Of a stretch of 64,000 bases of DNA, positions 1 through 8,984 are shown piece after piece. The first letter of the stretch is position 1. Each line of letters starts with the position of its first letter. Position numbers and translations under genes: made by a program. Origin of the DNA: Massilia soli (GTDB lineage Bacteria; Pseudomonadota; Gammaproteobacteria; Burkholderiales; Burkholderiaceae_D); assembly GCF_016809835.1 (NCBI RefSeq), contig NZ_JAFBIL020000001.1, positions 434,001 through 498,000 of the forward strand, in the 5' to 3' direction. Below the pieces are notes generated by a model, which did no database searches, was not told the DNA's origin, and saw only the letters and a program-made list of their open reading frames with translations.

Positions 1-316
1 TCAGGTCGCGCACGTACGGGCGTTCGGCCTGTTCCAGCAAGGCGGTAAACGCCTGCTCGAGCGGCAGGCCCGCTTCCAGCAGGCTGGCCAGCTGGCGGGT
101 AAACAGCGCCAGCTCGACCTGCGACAGCTTTTCGCCGATGCCGCGGCTTTTCGCCACGCCGGCCGCGTCCAGCTGCGCGGTGATGGCTTCGACGCTGAGC
201 GGCGTCAGGCCCTGCAGGCGCAGGTCGGCGCGCGCCGAGCGCGGGCTGTCGGCGTTGACCACGCCCTTGCGGGTGGCGCCGGCGTCGTCGACGGCTTCGT
301 AGCGGAATGCTGGCAT
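1..316 (-). CDS. gspF: Type II secretion inner-membrane protein GspF (N-terminal part)
   Basis: This is the first 105 residues of GspF, the polytopic inner-membrane platform protein of the type II secretion system, which couples the ATPase GspE to pseudopilus assembly. The start MPAFRYEAVDDAGATRKGVV is the typical GspF opening, followed by the cytoplasmic helical domain (VELALFTRQLASLLEAGLPL). The frame is open to the left edge, so the transmembrane part lies outside the window. It is the last visible gene of the operon, 10 bases after the gspE stop. Family assignment is firm; completeness of the gene cannot be judged. Confidence 0.93.
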   Translation of the reverse strand, partial: MPAFRYEAVDDAGATRKGVVNADSPRSARADLRLQGLTPLSVEAITAQLDAAGVAKSRGIGEKLSQVELALFTRQLASLLEAGLPLEQAFTALLEQAERPYVRDL

Positions 317-326
317 CGTTGTCGGC

Positions 327-1748
327 CTAGTCCTTGGTCACGCGCAGCAGTTCGGCCTGCGTCGTGGTGCCGTCGCGCAGCCAGCGTTCGCCGTCTTCGC
401 GCATGGTCTTCATGCCGCTGCGCTGGGCGGCGTTCTTGATGTCCGCCTCCGACGCGCGGTTGTGGATCTGGGCGCGGATTTCGTCGGTGGTCTCGAGCAG
501 CTCGTAGACGCCGACCCGGCCCTGGTAGCCGGTCTGGCCGCACTTGTCGCAGCCGACCGCCTTGTAGAACTGGCCGTCGGGCTCCTTGCAGTGCACGCAC
601 AGCTTGCGCACCAGGCGCTGCGCCATCACGCCCAGCAGCGACGACGACAGCAGGAAGGGCTCGATGCCCATGTCGAGCAGGCGGGTCACGGCGGCTGCCG
701 AATCGTTGGTGTGCAGGGTCGCCAGCACCAGGTGGCCGGTCAGGGATGCCTGCACCGCGATCTGCGCCGTTTCCAGGTCGCGGATCTCGCCGATCATGAT
801 CACGTCCGGGTCCTGGCGCAAAATCGCGCGCAGGGCCTTGGCGAAGCTCATGTCGATGCGGGCGTTGACCTGGGTCTGGCCGACGCCGATCAGGTCGTAC
901 TCGATCGGGTCTTCGACGGTCAGGATATTGGTGGTGCTGGCGTTCAGGCGCGACAGCGCCGCGTACAAGGTGGTGGTTTTACCGGAACCGGTCGGGCCGG
1001 TCACCAGCACGATGCCGTGCGGCTGCTTGATCAGGGTATCGAACTGCGGCAGCAGGTCCGGGCTCATGCCCAGGTGCGACAGGTCGAGGCGGCCGGCTTC
1101 CTTGTCCAGCAGTCGCAGCACCGCGCGTTCGCCGTGCCCGGTCGGCAGGGTCGAGACGCGCACGTCGACCGGCTTGCCGCCGACGCGCAAGGTGATGCGG
1201 CCATCCTGCGGCAGGCGTTTTTCGGCGATGTCGAGCTGGGCCATGATCTTGATACGCGAGATCAGCGAGGCATGGATGCCCTTGCGCGGGCGGACGATGT
1301 CGCGCAGCGCGCCGTCGATCCGGAAGCGCACCACCGAGGTCTGCTCGAACGGCTCGATGTGGATGTCGGAGGCGCCTTCGCGCAGCGACTGCGTCAGCAG
1401 CGCATTGATCATGCGGATCACCGGCGCGTCGTCGGACGATTCGAGCAGGTCTTCGATGGCCGGCACGTCCTGCAGCAGCTTGGTGAGGTCGAGGTCGGCG
1501 TCGAATTCGTCGGCCACCTGCGAAGCGTCGCCGCCGGCGCTGGCGTAAGCGCCGGCGATCGCCGCTTCCAGTTCGGCGCGCGGCATCGAGCGCAGCGCGA
1601 TGCGGCCGAAGCGGCGCGATACCTCGGCGATCGCCGCCGGCGCGGTCGCGCCGGAGATCCAGACCTCGACCGGGTTGTCGTTATCGCCATCCGTACGCGC
1701 GAGCACGCCAAAGTCGCGGGCAAAAGCGTAAGGCAAAAGATTGTTCAT
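327..1748 (-). CDS. gspE: Type II secretion ATPase GspE
   Basis: This 473-residue cytoplasmic hexameric ATPase powers pseudopilus polymerisation in type II secretion. Visible motifs are the Walker [15 protein letters not shown], the Walker B region [15 protein letters not shown], the His-box [15 protein letters not shown] and a C-terminal tetracysteine zinc module (two CxxC pairs in LCVHC and CDKC). The N-terminal domain that contacts GspL is somewhat short compared with enterobacterial GspE of about 500 residues. The gene starts 9 bases after gspD, so it is almost certainly in the same transcript. The zinc module and gene context separate it from PilB- and TadA-type relatives. Confidence 0.95.
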   Translation of the reverse strand: MNNLLPYAFARDFGVLARTDGDNDNPVEVWISGATAPAAIAEVSRRFGRIALRSMPRAELEAAIAGAYASAGGDASQVADEFDADLDLTKLLQDVPAIEDLLESSDDAPVIRMINALLTQSLREGASDIHIEPFEQTSVVRFRIDGALRDIVRPRKGIHASLISRIKIMAQLDIAEKRLPQDGRITLRVGGKPVDVRVSTLPTGHGERAVLRLLDKEAGRLDLSHLGMSPDLLPQFDTLIKQPHGIVLVTGPTGSGKTTTLYAALSRLNASTTNILTVEDPIEYDLIGVGQTQVNARIDMSFAKALRAILRQDPDVIMIGEIRDLETAQIAVQASLTGHLVLATLHTNDSAAAVTRLLDMGIEPFLLSSSLLGVMAQRLVRKLCVHCKEPDGQFYKAVGCDKCGQTGYQGRVGVYELLETTDEIRAQIHNRASEADIKNAAQRSGMKTMREDGERWLRDGTTTQAELLRVTKD

Positions 1749-1757
1749 CGCGGTTCT

Positions 1758-3998
1758 CTATTTCTGCACAGGGCGGTACTTGCTTGCATCCGGTTCGACT
1801 GGCGCGAGGGTGCTGCGCGGCTGGACCGGCACCAGCGCCGCGGGCGGACGCACCGGCACCGGCGCCATCGCGCCGCCCAGCGGCGGCTGGCCCTTGACCA
1901 GCGCCGGCAGCACCGGGGTGCCATAGTCGGGCAGCACCACCGAGCCGGTTTCCGGCTGCGAACGCACGCCGGCCGAGCGCATGAAGTCGTAGCGGTCGGT
2001 GGCGATGACGTTGCTGTCTTCCTTGCTGCGCACGATGACCGGGCGCAGGAAGATCATCAGGTTGGTCTTGGTGCGCTGGCGGCTGCGGTACTTGAACAGG
2101 TTGCCCAGCACCGGAATGTCGCCCAGCCCGCGCACTTTTTCTTCGCTGTCGCTGGTGTCGTCCTTGATCAGGCCACCGAGCACGATGATCTGGCCGTCGT
2201 CGGCGATCACGTTGTTTTCGATGATGCGGATGTTGGTCGTCACGCCCGAGGTGGCGGCAAGGCTGGTCGGATCGACGTTCGAGTTCTCGCTGTAGATCGC
2301 CATCTTGATGGTGCCGCCTTCGGAAATCTGCGGACGCACCTTGAGGGTGATGCCGACGTCGCGCCGGTCGATGGTCTGGAACGGGTTGCTGGCGGTGCCG
2401 CTGGCCGGGGTGGTGAACTGGCCGCTGATGATCGGCACGTTCTGTCCGACCTTGATGGTCGACAGCTCGTTGTCGAGCGTGAGCATGTTCGGCGTCGACA
2501 GGATGTTGGCGTTGCCGTCGGTTTCGAGCGCATGCGCCAGCGCGCCCAGGCCAAGCTGGCCATTGATCTGTTTGAACAGGCCGATGGTCAGGCCTTTCGC
2601 GGACGGCAGCGCCGGCGGGTTGGCCAGGGCGCCGGCGGCGATCGTGCCGATGTTATTGGCGCCGCTGGTGAAGCCCTGCAGGCCGCCCACCCGGTAGCTG
2701 CTGTTCTCGTTGCCGGACAAGCCGAGCCACTGCACGCCGAATTCGGCGGCCTTGGCCGAATTGACTTCGACGATCAGCGATTCGATATAGACCTGGGCGC
2801 GGCGCACGTCGAGCATGTCGATCACCGAGCGCAGGTTGCGGTAGACCGCGTCCGGCGCGGTGATGATCAGGGTGTTGGTCGAGGCGTCGGCCTGGATGAA
2901 GCCCGCGCCGCCGCCGCCGGTGGCTTCGCCGACCTGCTGGCCGGGCGACTGCGCACCGAGCGAACTGACCTGGTTGCCCATCATGCCGCCGCCCTGCCCC
3001 TGGCCGCCGAAGCCGCCGCCGGCAGCGCCGCCGCCGCTAGGAATGCTGCCGCCTTGCGTGCCCTGCCCCGGCTGCGATGCCGCCGAGACGTCGCCCGACA
3101 CCACCGCGCGCAGGGTCTGCGCCAGCTTGGTGGCGTCGGCGTTTTTCAGGTAGACCACGTGGACGTTACCGGCCTGCGAGGTCGGCGCATCGAGTTTGGC
3201 GATCAGCTGGCGCGCCAGGCGCGCGCGCGCTTCCGACGGCGCCCGCAAAATGAGCGAGTTGGTGCGCGGGTCGGCCACCACCGAGACGCGGCCGGAGTCG
3301 CCGCCAGGGCCTGGTTCCATCAGCTTGTTGACCATCGCCGCCATGTCGCTGGCGATGCCGTTGCGCACCGGGATCACGTCGACGCCCGCCGCCACCGGCG
3401 CGTCGAGCGCGGCGATGATCTTGGACAGGCGGCGCAGGTTGTCGGCGTAGTCGGTGACCACCAGGCTGTTGTTGCCCGGGTTGGCCATGATCGAATTGTT
3501 CGGCGAAATCAACGGACGCAGCACCGCCGTCAGGTTGGCCGCCGATTCGTAATTGAGGTAGTAGATCTGGGTGGCGATCTGGTCGCCGCGCGCGCGCGAT
3601 CCGCCCACGCCGACCTGGGTCGGCGAGGCCTGCAGCTTGGCTTCGGCTTCCGGCACCACCTTGGCGAAACCGTCGGCGGTGACCACCGCGTAGCCTTGCA
3701 GGCGCAGCGCGGACGTCAGCAGCGCAAAGGCCTGCGACTTCGAGATCGACTTTTCCGACACCAGCGTCAAGGTGCCCTTGACGCGCGGGTCGATGACGAA
3801 GGTCATGCCGGTGTAGTGGCCGACCGCCTTGATCACCGATTCGATGTCGGCGCCGACGAAGTTGAGCGCGGCCTGGTTCTCGGTCTGGGCCCAGGCCGGG
3901 CCGGCGCTGGTGACGACCGTGCAGCACAGCAGGGCGCCGGCGGCGATGCGGCGCAGTGCCGGGAATTGGAAGGTGCTGCCAGACAGTTTTTTCATCAT
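1758..3998 (-). CDS. gspD: Type II secretion outer-membrane secretin GspD
   Basis: This 746-residue secretin forms the outer-membrane exit pore of the type II system. It has a Sec signal peptide ending near AWA (about residue 37), then N0 (starts LNFVGADIESVIKAVGHYTG), N1 to N3 ring domains, and the C-terminal secretin domain containing VGQNVPIISGQF and the signature IIVLGGLIKDDTSD. A Gly/Gln-rich insertion (about residues 310-370, GGGAAGGGFGGQGQGGG) lies within the N3 domain, a place where GspD proteins often carry a flexible loop. Its start codon overlaps the gspN stop in an ATGA arrangement, suggesting translational coupling. An alternative start is the second Met. Confidence 0.95.
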   Translation of the reverse strand: MMKKLSGSTFQFPALRRIAAGALLCCTVVTSAGPAWAQTENQAALNFVGADIESVIKAVGHYTGMTFVIDPRVKGTLTLVSEKSISKSQAFALLTSALRLQGYAVVTADGFAKVVPEAEAKLQASPTQVGVGGSRARGDQIATQIYYLNYESAANLTAVLRPLISPNNSIMANPGNNSLVVTDYADNLRRLSKIIAALDAPVAAGVDVIPVRNGIASDMAAMVNKLMEPGPGGDSGRVSVVADPRTNSLILRAPSEARARLARQLIAKLDAPTSQAGNVHVVYLKNADATKLAQTLRAVVSGDVSAASQPGQGTQGGSIPSGGGAAGGGFGGQGQGGGMMGNQVSSLGAQSPGQQVGEATGGGGAGFIQADASTNTLIITAPDAVYRNLRSVIDMLDVRRAQVYIESLIVEVNSAKAAEFGVQWLGLSGNENSSYRVGGLQGFTSGANNIGTIAAGALANPPALPSAKGLTIGLFKQINGQLGLGALAHALETDGNANILSTPNMLTLDNELSTIKVGQNVPIISGQFTTPASGTASNPFQTIDRRDVGITLKVRPQISEGGTIKMAIYSENSNVDPTSLAATSGVTTNIRIIENNVIADDGQIIVLGGLIKDDTSDSEEKVRGLGDIPVLGNLFKYRSRQRTKTNLMIFLRPVIVRSKEDSNVIATDRYDFMRSAGVRSQPETGSVVLPDYGTPVLPALVKGQPPLGGAMAPVPVRPPAALVPVQPRSTLAPVEPDASKYRPVQK

Positions 3999-4768
3999 TT
4001 GAACTCTAACGCGATTATTTTCTTGCCGTCCACCATACGTCGTTGGCCCAGCAAGTTCAGGAGGTTGCCCAGCGTGTCTTCATACCCGGGGCCGGCTTCT
4101 GCCTGGCCGGAAAACTGCAGGCGCCCATTGTTCAGGGCCCCCGTTCCGGACAACAGCAGCGCGCCGCGCACCGTTCTCAAATTCAATTGCGCCTGCTGGC
4201 CACGCCAGTCGAACGCAAGCTCGTAGCTACCCAGCGGCTTGATGGGCGACATGCGCGAACCCATATCCTGCATCGATAGCAAGGTGCGCCCATTGACGGA
4301 CACGGCATTTCCGGCGCGCGCCAGCGCCAGCGTGGTCCACGACAGCTGCATCATGCCGCTTGGCGCCAGCGTATTCAGCGGCGCGCCGAGGCCGGCCAGG
4401 CCAGCGGCCGGCAGGCGGATCGCCGCGGGACTCACCTGCCATTCCGACCAGCTGCCCGTAATCAATACCGGCTGCGTCAGCGCCTGCGGGTTTTCCAGCG
4501 TCATTTCCACCCGTCCCAGCAGCACCATTTTCGACAGCTGCCACGAGAAACGTCCCGGCAACAGCGGCGTCACCGCCCCGCCTTCGCCTGGCGCGCCGCC
4601 GATGAATGCTGAGCCGCGCCAAAGAGTACCTTGCGCATCCCCCAGAGTCAAACGTGCACCAGTCTGCTTCTCAACGATCGGCCCCAGCCAGGTCGCGGGG
4701 AAGAACAGCAATATTGTCACCCCGACCGCAAGGCCGATGGCCGCCAGCCACAACGCGGCGCGCTTCAT
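3995..4768 (-). CDS. gspN: Type II secretion protein GspN
   Basis: This 257-residue bitopic inner-membrane protein has one N-terminal transmembrane segment (ALWLAAIGLAVGVTILLFF) and a periplasmic beta-rich domain. It matches the GspN family (T2SS protein N), an accessory component present in Burkholderiales and Xanthomonas-type systems and absent from many enteric ones. The start MKRAALWL is chosen over an upstream in-frame Met because it gives the membrane anchor at the N-terminus and overlaps the gspM stop in an ATGA. Its C-terminal codons in turn overlap gspD. Its precise role is not well established; GspC- or AspS-like assembly functions have been proposed for the family. Confidence 0.85.
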   Translation of the reverse strand: MKRAALWLAAIGLAVGVTILLFFPATWLGPIVEKQTGARLTLGDAQGTLWRGSAFIGGAPGEGGAVTPLLPGRFSWQLSKMVLLGRVEMTLENPQALTQPVLITGSWSEWQVSPAAIRLPAAGLAGLGAPLNTLAPSGMMQLSWTTLALARAGNAVSVNGRTLLSMQDMGSRMSPIKPLGSYELAFDWRGQQAQLNLRTVRGALLLSGTGALNNGRLQFSGQAEAGPGYEDTLGNLLNLLGQRRMVDGKKIIALEFK

Positions 4769-5286
4769 CGTGTCCCGGCGCCGGTAGCCTGCTGCAAGGT
4801 CACACTGGCATCGACCTGGCCGGGCGCACCTTGCGCCGTGACCGTCATGTCCTGTACCGCGATGCGGTTCTCGCGCCGCTGCGCATCGAGCCACATCACC
4901 AGGTTGGCAAAGGAAACATTACTAACCTGCAACTTCGCGAATTCGCCGGTCATGCTCAGCGACTGCGGGACGATGCTGCGGGTGGCCAGGCTGGCGGAGA
5001 GCGACTCGCGCGTCATCGGCGACGGCTGCGGCACCGGACGGGACGCCAGCTGGCTGGCCTCCAGCGCCATCGCCTGCAGTTCGGCGGCCTGCTGGCGCAT
5101 CTCGGGCAGTTTCTGGCGCAGTTCGGCGCGGCCAGTCAGCGCCGGATCGATGAAGATCATGTAGGTCAATGCCGCGAACACGACGCCGCCGCCCACGGTC
5201 AGGTATTTGCGTTCCTGCTCGGTACGCGCCAGCCAGTAGACGGCGAGGCGCTCCTTGAACTGGCCGATCGATTGCATGGCCTTCAT
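4765..5286 (-). CDS. gspM: Type II secretion protein GspM
   Basis: This 173-residue protein has a short cytoplasmic N-terminus, one transmembrane helix (about residues 30-46, VGGGVVFAALTYMIFI) and a periplasmic ferredoxin-like domain preceded by a helix (ELRQKLPEMRQQAAELQAM). That is the layout of GspM, which pairs with GspL to form the inner-membrane platform. The start MKAMQSIGQF is chosen because it overlaps the gspL stop (ATGA) and places the membrane helix correctly. GspM is poorly conserved in sequence, so the call rests on topology, length and position between gspL and gspN. Confidence 0.88.
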   Translation of the reverse strand: MKAMQSIGQFKERLAVYWLARTEQERKYLTVGGGVVFAALTYMIFIDPALTGRAELRQKLPEMRQQAAELQAMALEASQLASRPVPQPSPMTRESLSASLATRSIVPQSLSMTGEFAKLQVSNVSFANLVMWLDAQRRENRIAVQDMTVTAQGAPGQVDASVTLQQATGAGTR

Positions 5287-6500
5287 GATTGTGCTCCAGT
5301 GCTGCGGATCTGCCAGACCCCGGCAGCGGTTTCGGTCAGGGACAGGCCGCGCGCGGCCAGCGCGCTTTTCACCTGGTTGGCCAGGGCCGGGTCGTTCGCC
5401 TCCGGCTTCAGGCGGACATTCAGCGCGCGTTCGCGGAACTCCAGCGAGCCGATGGCCGCTTCGCGCCCGGCGCCGCGCATGGCTTCGCCGAAGGCGGCGG
5501 CCAGGTAGACGAACTCGTCCGAGCTGACTTCGCCCTGCGCCGCTTTCGCCAGCGCGATGTTCTTGCGCATCTGGGCGGCCGGATCGAGGATCACGGTTTC
5601 GTTCGGATAGGCGGCGCGGAAGGTGGTCGTCATCGACTGGCGCAGCGCCTCGGCTTCGCGCTTCATGCGCAGCCACTCGATGTTCAGGCCGGCGATGTTG
5701 ACCACGAAGGCCAGCAGCGCCAGCCCGATCGGCCAGCGCCAGCGCTTCCAGTCGGCCGCGCGCGAGCCGGCCGAGCCGAGGCCCGGGACCAGGTCGAGGC
5801 TGGTGGTGTGGGAGCCGTCGACCCAGTGCAACCAGTCATCGGCCACCAGGCTGACGCCGGGACCGGCTTCGGCGGCGATGGCCTGGTATTCGCCCAGTTG
5901 CGCCGGCGCCACGTACAGGGTCAGTGGGGCGTCGCCCGCCAGCGCGCGCGCGGTTTGCAGCGCCACCATCGGCTCGGCGCCGGTCATGTCGAGGCCAAGG
6001 CCCTGGAACTGGGCGAAGCGCAAGGTGATCTCGCCGCCGCGGATGGCGCCGGACACCGTTCCCGGCTCCAGCGGCAGGCACAGCTGGGCGGGCAAGGCGG
6101 TCACGCCGTGCGCGCCCTGGGCCAGCAGCAGCTTGACGATCGGTTCGAGCCACGAACGCTGGACCACCGCGACCGTGCGGGTGCCGTCCGGCGCCGACAC
6201 CGGGGCCGGCACCAGCACCAGATCGGATGGGTCGCCCAGCACGTGCTCTTCGACCAGGCCGGGCAGCGCCGCCTTCAGGCGCGCGGTCGACAGCGGCGGT
6301 ACCTTGACCTGCAGCAGGGTGACGTCGGATGCGGCCAGCATGACCACCACCTTGCGGCTGGAGGCCATGACGTCGGACATGTTGCGCAAGGCGCCCTCGC
6401 CCTGCTGCGCGATCTTGCCACTGTCGGCGACCAGCGCGTACTGGGCCAAGGCATGCTCGCCCTCTCCGCGGGCAGGATGCCGGATATATAAAGTACTCAA
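5283..6500 (-). CDS. gspL: Type II secretion protein GspL
   Basis: This 405-residue inner-membrane protein recruits GspE. Residues 1 to about 250 form the actin-like cytoplasmic domain (MSTLYIRHPARGEG; VVVMLAASDVTLLQVKVPPL). A transmembrane helix follows (WPIGLALLAFVVNIAGLNI, about 255-273), then the periplasmic ferredoxin-like domain (SLEFRERALNVRLKPEAND). Length and domain order match GspL. The gene begins 17 bases after gspK and ends overlapping gspM. The cytoplasmic domain would contact the N-terminal domain of the GspE encoded downstream. Confidence 0.92.
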   Translation of the reverse strand: MSTLYIRHPARGEGEHALAQYALVADSGKIAQQGEGALRNMSDVMASSRKVVVMLAASDVTLLQVKVPPLSTARLKAALPGLVEEHVLGDPSDLVLVPAPVSAPDGTRTVAVVQRSWLEPIVKLLLAQGAHGVTALPAQLCLPLEPGTVSGAIRGGEITLRFAQFQGLGLDMTGAEPMVALQTARALAGDAPLTLYVAPAQLGEYQAIAAEAGPGVSLVADDWLHWVDGSHTTSLDLVPGLGSAGSRAADWKRWRWPIGLALLAFVVNIAGLNIEWLRMKREAEALRQSMTTTFRAAYPNETVILDPAAQMRKNIALAKAAQGEVSSDEFVYLAAAFGEAMRGAGREAAIGSLEFRERALNVRLKPEANDPALANQVKSALAARGLSLTETAAGVWQIRSTGAQS

Positions 6501-6517
6501 ACCGTCTCGCTTTCGTT

Positions 6518-7477
6518 CTAGTTTTGGCGAATGGTTAACACCGTTGTTGAGGCGGCCAGGCGTTCGACCAACGCCTCGGTATCCAGGTTCGCCCGATCAA
6601 GCCGTATTCTGCTCTGCACCAGGAAAAACTGGCTGCCTACCGTCAGCGAGTTCGGATCGATGGCCTTCTTGCCGATACTGTCGAGCTTCGCCGTAAATGC
6701 CGGCAACGTGCGGAAGTAAGCCGTCTTGCGCGCCGCCACCAGCGACTGCGCTTCAGACAGCGACATGTTTCCGATGACGGCTGCCAACACTTCCGCGGAC
6801 GCTGTGTTCACATTAACACCATGCTTGTTCGCCGTTCCTGTCGCAAGAGGCAGCACGATAACAAAATCGCGTAGCTTGGCAACGATTTCCGGCGTATAGC
6901 CTGGGATCGCGAGCAAATCTTCCACCCGGCTGATCGCCACCGGCAACGACTTGACCGGAGGCGTTGTCTTGCCGACTTCCGGCGTCGGCGTATGCGTGCT
7001 AACCATATAGTCCGCGGTACGCTTGGCCAGTAATGGATCCACTTGCAGCACTCGCAGCAGATTTCCGTAAATCCGGATCTGCTCGGACTCCAGCTGCGGT
7101 CCAGTGGCCAATAAGCGCAGATTGTAGCGTGAGGCGGCGTCAATTACCCGGCCAGACAGTGTCGCATCAAAAACTTCGCCTTCGATCCGCTCGCGCTCAA
7201 TATACTGGTCGAGCCGGGTTTCAGCCAGTGGCGTGTTCCAGACATCGTTGAGCGAGGTGACGCCATCGCCCTGCGAGCCCGCTGTCTGCAACACCAGCCG
7301 GGCCCAGTCGAGCGCCCCGCGCAAGATCCATTTGGTTTGTAGCTGCAGCCGCTGGTTTTCCATCGAACGCACCTGCACCTGCTGCTGCCAGAACAGGCTT
7401 GCGACAATGCTCACCGCGAGCGTACACAAAAGTAAGGCGGTAATGACGGCCACGCCGCGCTGCTTGTTCAGCCTCAT
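6518..7477 (-). CDS. gspK: Type II secretion minor pseudopilin GspK
   Basis: This 319-residue minor pseudopilin caps the pseudopilus tip with GspI and GspJ. The start MRLNKQRGVAVITALLLC gives a short leader, a Gly before the mature N-terminus and a hydrophobic helix. The large globular alpha domain is present (SRVEDLLAIPGYTPEIVAKL, VNVNTASAEVLAAVIG), typical of GspK, which is far larger than other pseudopilins. The start shares one base with the gspJ stop (TGATG). An upstream in-frame extension into gspJ was discarded. By eye its base composition is less GC-rich than that of its neighbours. Confidence 0.92.
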   Translation of the reverse strand: MRLNKQRGVAVITALLLCTLAVSIVASLFWQQQVQVRSMENQRLQLQTKWILRGALDWARLVLQTAGSQGDGVTSLNDVWNTPLAETRLDQYIERERIEGEVFDATLSGRVIDAASRYNLRLLATGPQLESEQIRIYGNLLRVLQVDPLLAKRTADYMVSTHTPTPEVGKTTPPVKSLPVAISRVEDLLAIPGYTPEIVAKLRDFVIVLPLATGTANKHGVNVNTASAEVLAAVIGNMSLSEAQSLVAARKTAYFRTLPAFTAKLDSIGKKAIDPNSLTVGSQFFLVQSRIRLDRANLDTEALVERLAASTTVLTIRQN

Positions 7478-8100
7478 CACATGCCCCCCAACAGGAATGC
7501 CTTGCTCATCGGGATCTGCTGGCCCTGCACCTGCAAGGCCACGCGCAGGCCGGCTACGGGGAGGCCGGCCCACTGCGGCGTACTCGGCTGCGCTTGTTGC
7601 TGCGGCGCGCCAGCCATGCGCCACATATTGTTATCCCAGGTTTCCACTTGCATCGACAGCACGCCGGTTTGAAGGATCACCGGCGGTGTCGTATCGGCGT
7701 TGCTGAGCGCCGCCTGCCAGAACACGTCCAGTTGCACCAGGTCGCGGGTGCCGGCCGACTCGCGCCGGATCAAGACGCCATCGATGATGCGGTAGGAAAT
7801 GACCTGCAATTGCGACGGCGCGTTTTCGCTGTGCCAGTTACGCACCAGTGTCATGCCGCCGGCATCGGCGGTCAGGTTCGGGCGTCCCTGCAAGTCGTTC
7901 GAGGCGACGATGTGTTCGCCATCGCTCTGCATCTGCGCGAAGGCCAGTTGCATGCCGCGCGTCGTTTCCATCTGGTCGGTCAAGGCGACGCGGGCGCGCA
8001 CGATGCCATCCAGGCCGCGCCAGCCGAGCACGGCCACGATGGCGAGGATGCTGATTGCCACCAGTAGTTCGATCAGGGTAAATCCGGCTGCGCGCTTCAT
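7477..8100 (-). CDS. gspJ: Type II secretion minor pseudopilin GspJ
   Basis: This 207-residue minor pseudopilin of the tip complex has a six-residue leader, MKRAAG, before the prepilin cleavage site, and the mature protein starts FTLIELLVAISILAIVAVLG with the conserved Glu at position +5. The C-terminal beta-sheet domain (DLVQLDVFWQAAL, LQTGVLSMQVETW) fits GspJ. Its start overlaps the gspI stop in an ATGA, and its stop overlaps the gspK start, so gspI, J and K are probably translated as a coupled set, matching their joint role in the I-J-K tip. Confidence 0.93.
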   Translation of the reverse strand: MKRAAGFTLIELLVAISILAIVAVLGWRGLDGIVRARVALTDQMETTRGMQLAFAQMQSDGEHIVASNDLQGRPNLTADAGGMTLVRNWHSENAPSQLQVISYRIIDGVLIRRESAGTRDLVQLDVFWQAALSNADTTPPVILQTGVLSMQVETWDNNMWRMAGAPQQQAQPSTPQWAGLPVAGLRVALQVQGQQIPMSKAFLLGGM

Positions 8101-8483
8101 CGTTCCCTCAGCACCAGTTGCACCAGCTTGATGATGCGGCGTTCAGGGTTATCCGAGTCGTAGACGCTGACCTCGACCCGGCGCAGGCGCGGGTTGGGGC
8201 TTGCCAGCACTTCTTCCTGGCAGATCAGGCGCAGGTCGCCTTGCGGGCATTCGAATGACTGCTTTCCAATCTCCGGGAAATCTTTCGACAGGCGCACCTG
8301 CACCAGCCGGTTCTCGGCTGACCAGGTCGCCATCATCGCGGCGCGCAGGCCCGAACTATTCTGGGCCAGGCTGCCGACCGCGCGCAGCGAGGCGCCCAGC
8401 GCGGTGCCGACGATGACCAGCGCCACCAGCACTTCGAGCAGGGTAAAGCCGCGCGAACGGCGTGGGAGGCGGAACATGTTCAT
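8097..8483 (-). CDS. gspI: Type II secretion minor pseudopilin GspI
   Basis: This 128-residue minor pseudopilin has the prepilin site RRSRG followed by FTLLEVLVALVIVGTALGAS, with Glu+5 present. The C-terminal part (STWSAENRLVQVRLSKDFPE, GDLRLICQEEVLASPNP) carries the two Cys and the short beta domain expected for GspI. It begins 3 bases after the gspH stop. The start MNMFRLPRRS gives a leader of normal length; a second Met two codons later is equally possible. Confidence 0.92.
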   Translation of the reverse strand: MNMFRLPRRSRGFTLLEVLVALVIVGTALGASLRAVGSLAQNSSGLRAAMMATWSAENRLVQVRLSKDFPEIGKQSFECPQGDLRLICQEEVLASPNPRLRRVEVSVYDSDNPERRIIKLVQLVLRER

Positions 8484-8486
8484 CGC

Positions 8487-8975
8487 TTATTCGACCACGA
8501 AATGGCCGACGCCATCGGCGCGCACCGCAACCTGGTCTTCGCCATTGCTGAGGGTCAGCACGAACGGACGGTCGACCGGCTCGCGGCCGAAGGTGATGCG
8601 CATATTGGTGTTGGTGGTGCCGCCGGTCTGCGCGGGCGGATCGAGCCGCAAGGTGATCGGCGCGTTCTTGAAAGTGCGTTCCCGCAGCAAGTCATCGTTG
8701 ATGACCTGGTCCCAGCTGGTTTCATTGCGCACCAGGAAGCGATAGCGGTCGCTATTGGCTTCGAAGGCGATCAGGCGGTTGCGCACGATGGCTTCGTCGC
8801 GCGCCAGCTGCAGCAGCAACGCGATGCGCTGCGCCTCTTTCTGCAAGTCCTGGCGCGGGCTCGGGATCGCGTTCAGCGACACCAGGCCGAGCGTGATCCC
8901 GATGATGACCATGACGACCATCACCTCGACCAGCGTAAAGCCGCGTGCGCCCCGGGCGCGCTGCATGAGCGTCAA
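8487..8975 (-). CDS. gspH: Type II secretion minor pseudopilin GspH
   Basis: This minor pseudopilin of 162 residues has the leader ending ARGARG, then FTLVEVMVVMVIIGITLG with Glu+5. The rest (EAQRIALLLQLARDEAIVRN) matches the GspH/FimT fold, in which a second helix packs against the pilin helix. GspH links the tip complex to the major pseudopilin. An internal Met (position 4, start at 8966) would also give a valid leader. The gene sits 9 bases downstream of gspG. Confidence 0.92.
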   Translation of the reverse strand: MTLMQRARGARGFTLVEVMVVMVIIGITLGLVSLNAIPSPRQDLQKEAQRIALLLQLARDEAIVRNRLIAFEANSDRYRFLVRNETSWDQVINDDLLRERTFKNAPITLRLDPPAQTGGTTNTNMRITFGREPVDRPFVLTLSNGEDQVAVRADGVGHFVVE

Positions 8976-8984
8976 CCTTGGTGG

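Noticed and set aside
462-4226. A 1254-residue open frame on the plus strand across gspE, gspD and gspN
   Set aside because: It is antisense to three clear gsp genes, is rich in Arg, His, Gln and Ala without any domain, and results from high GC in the third position.
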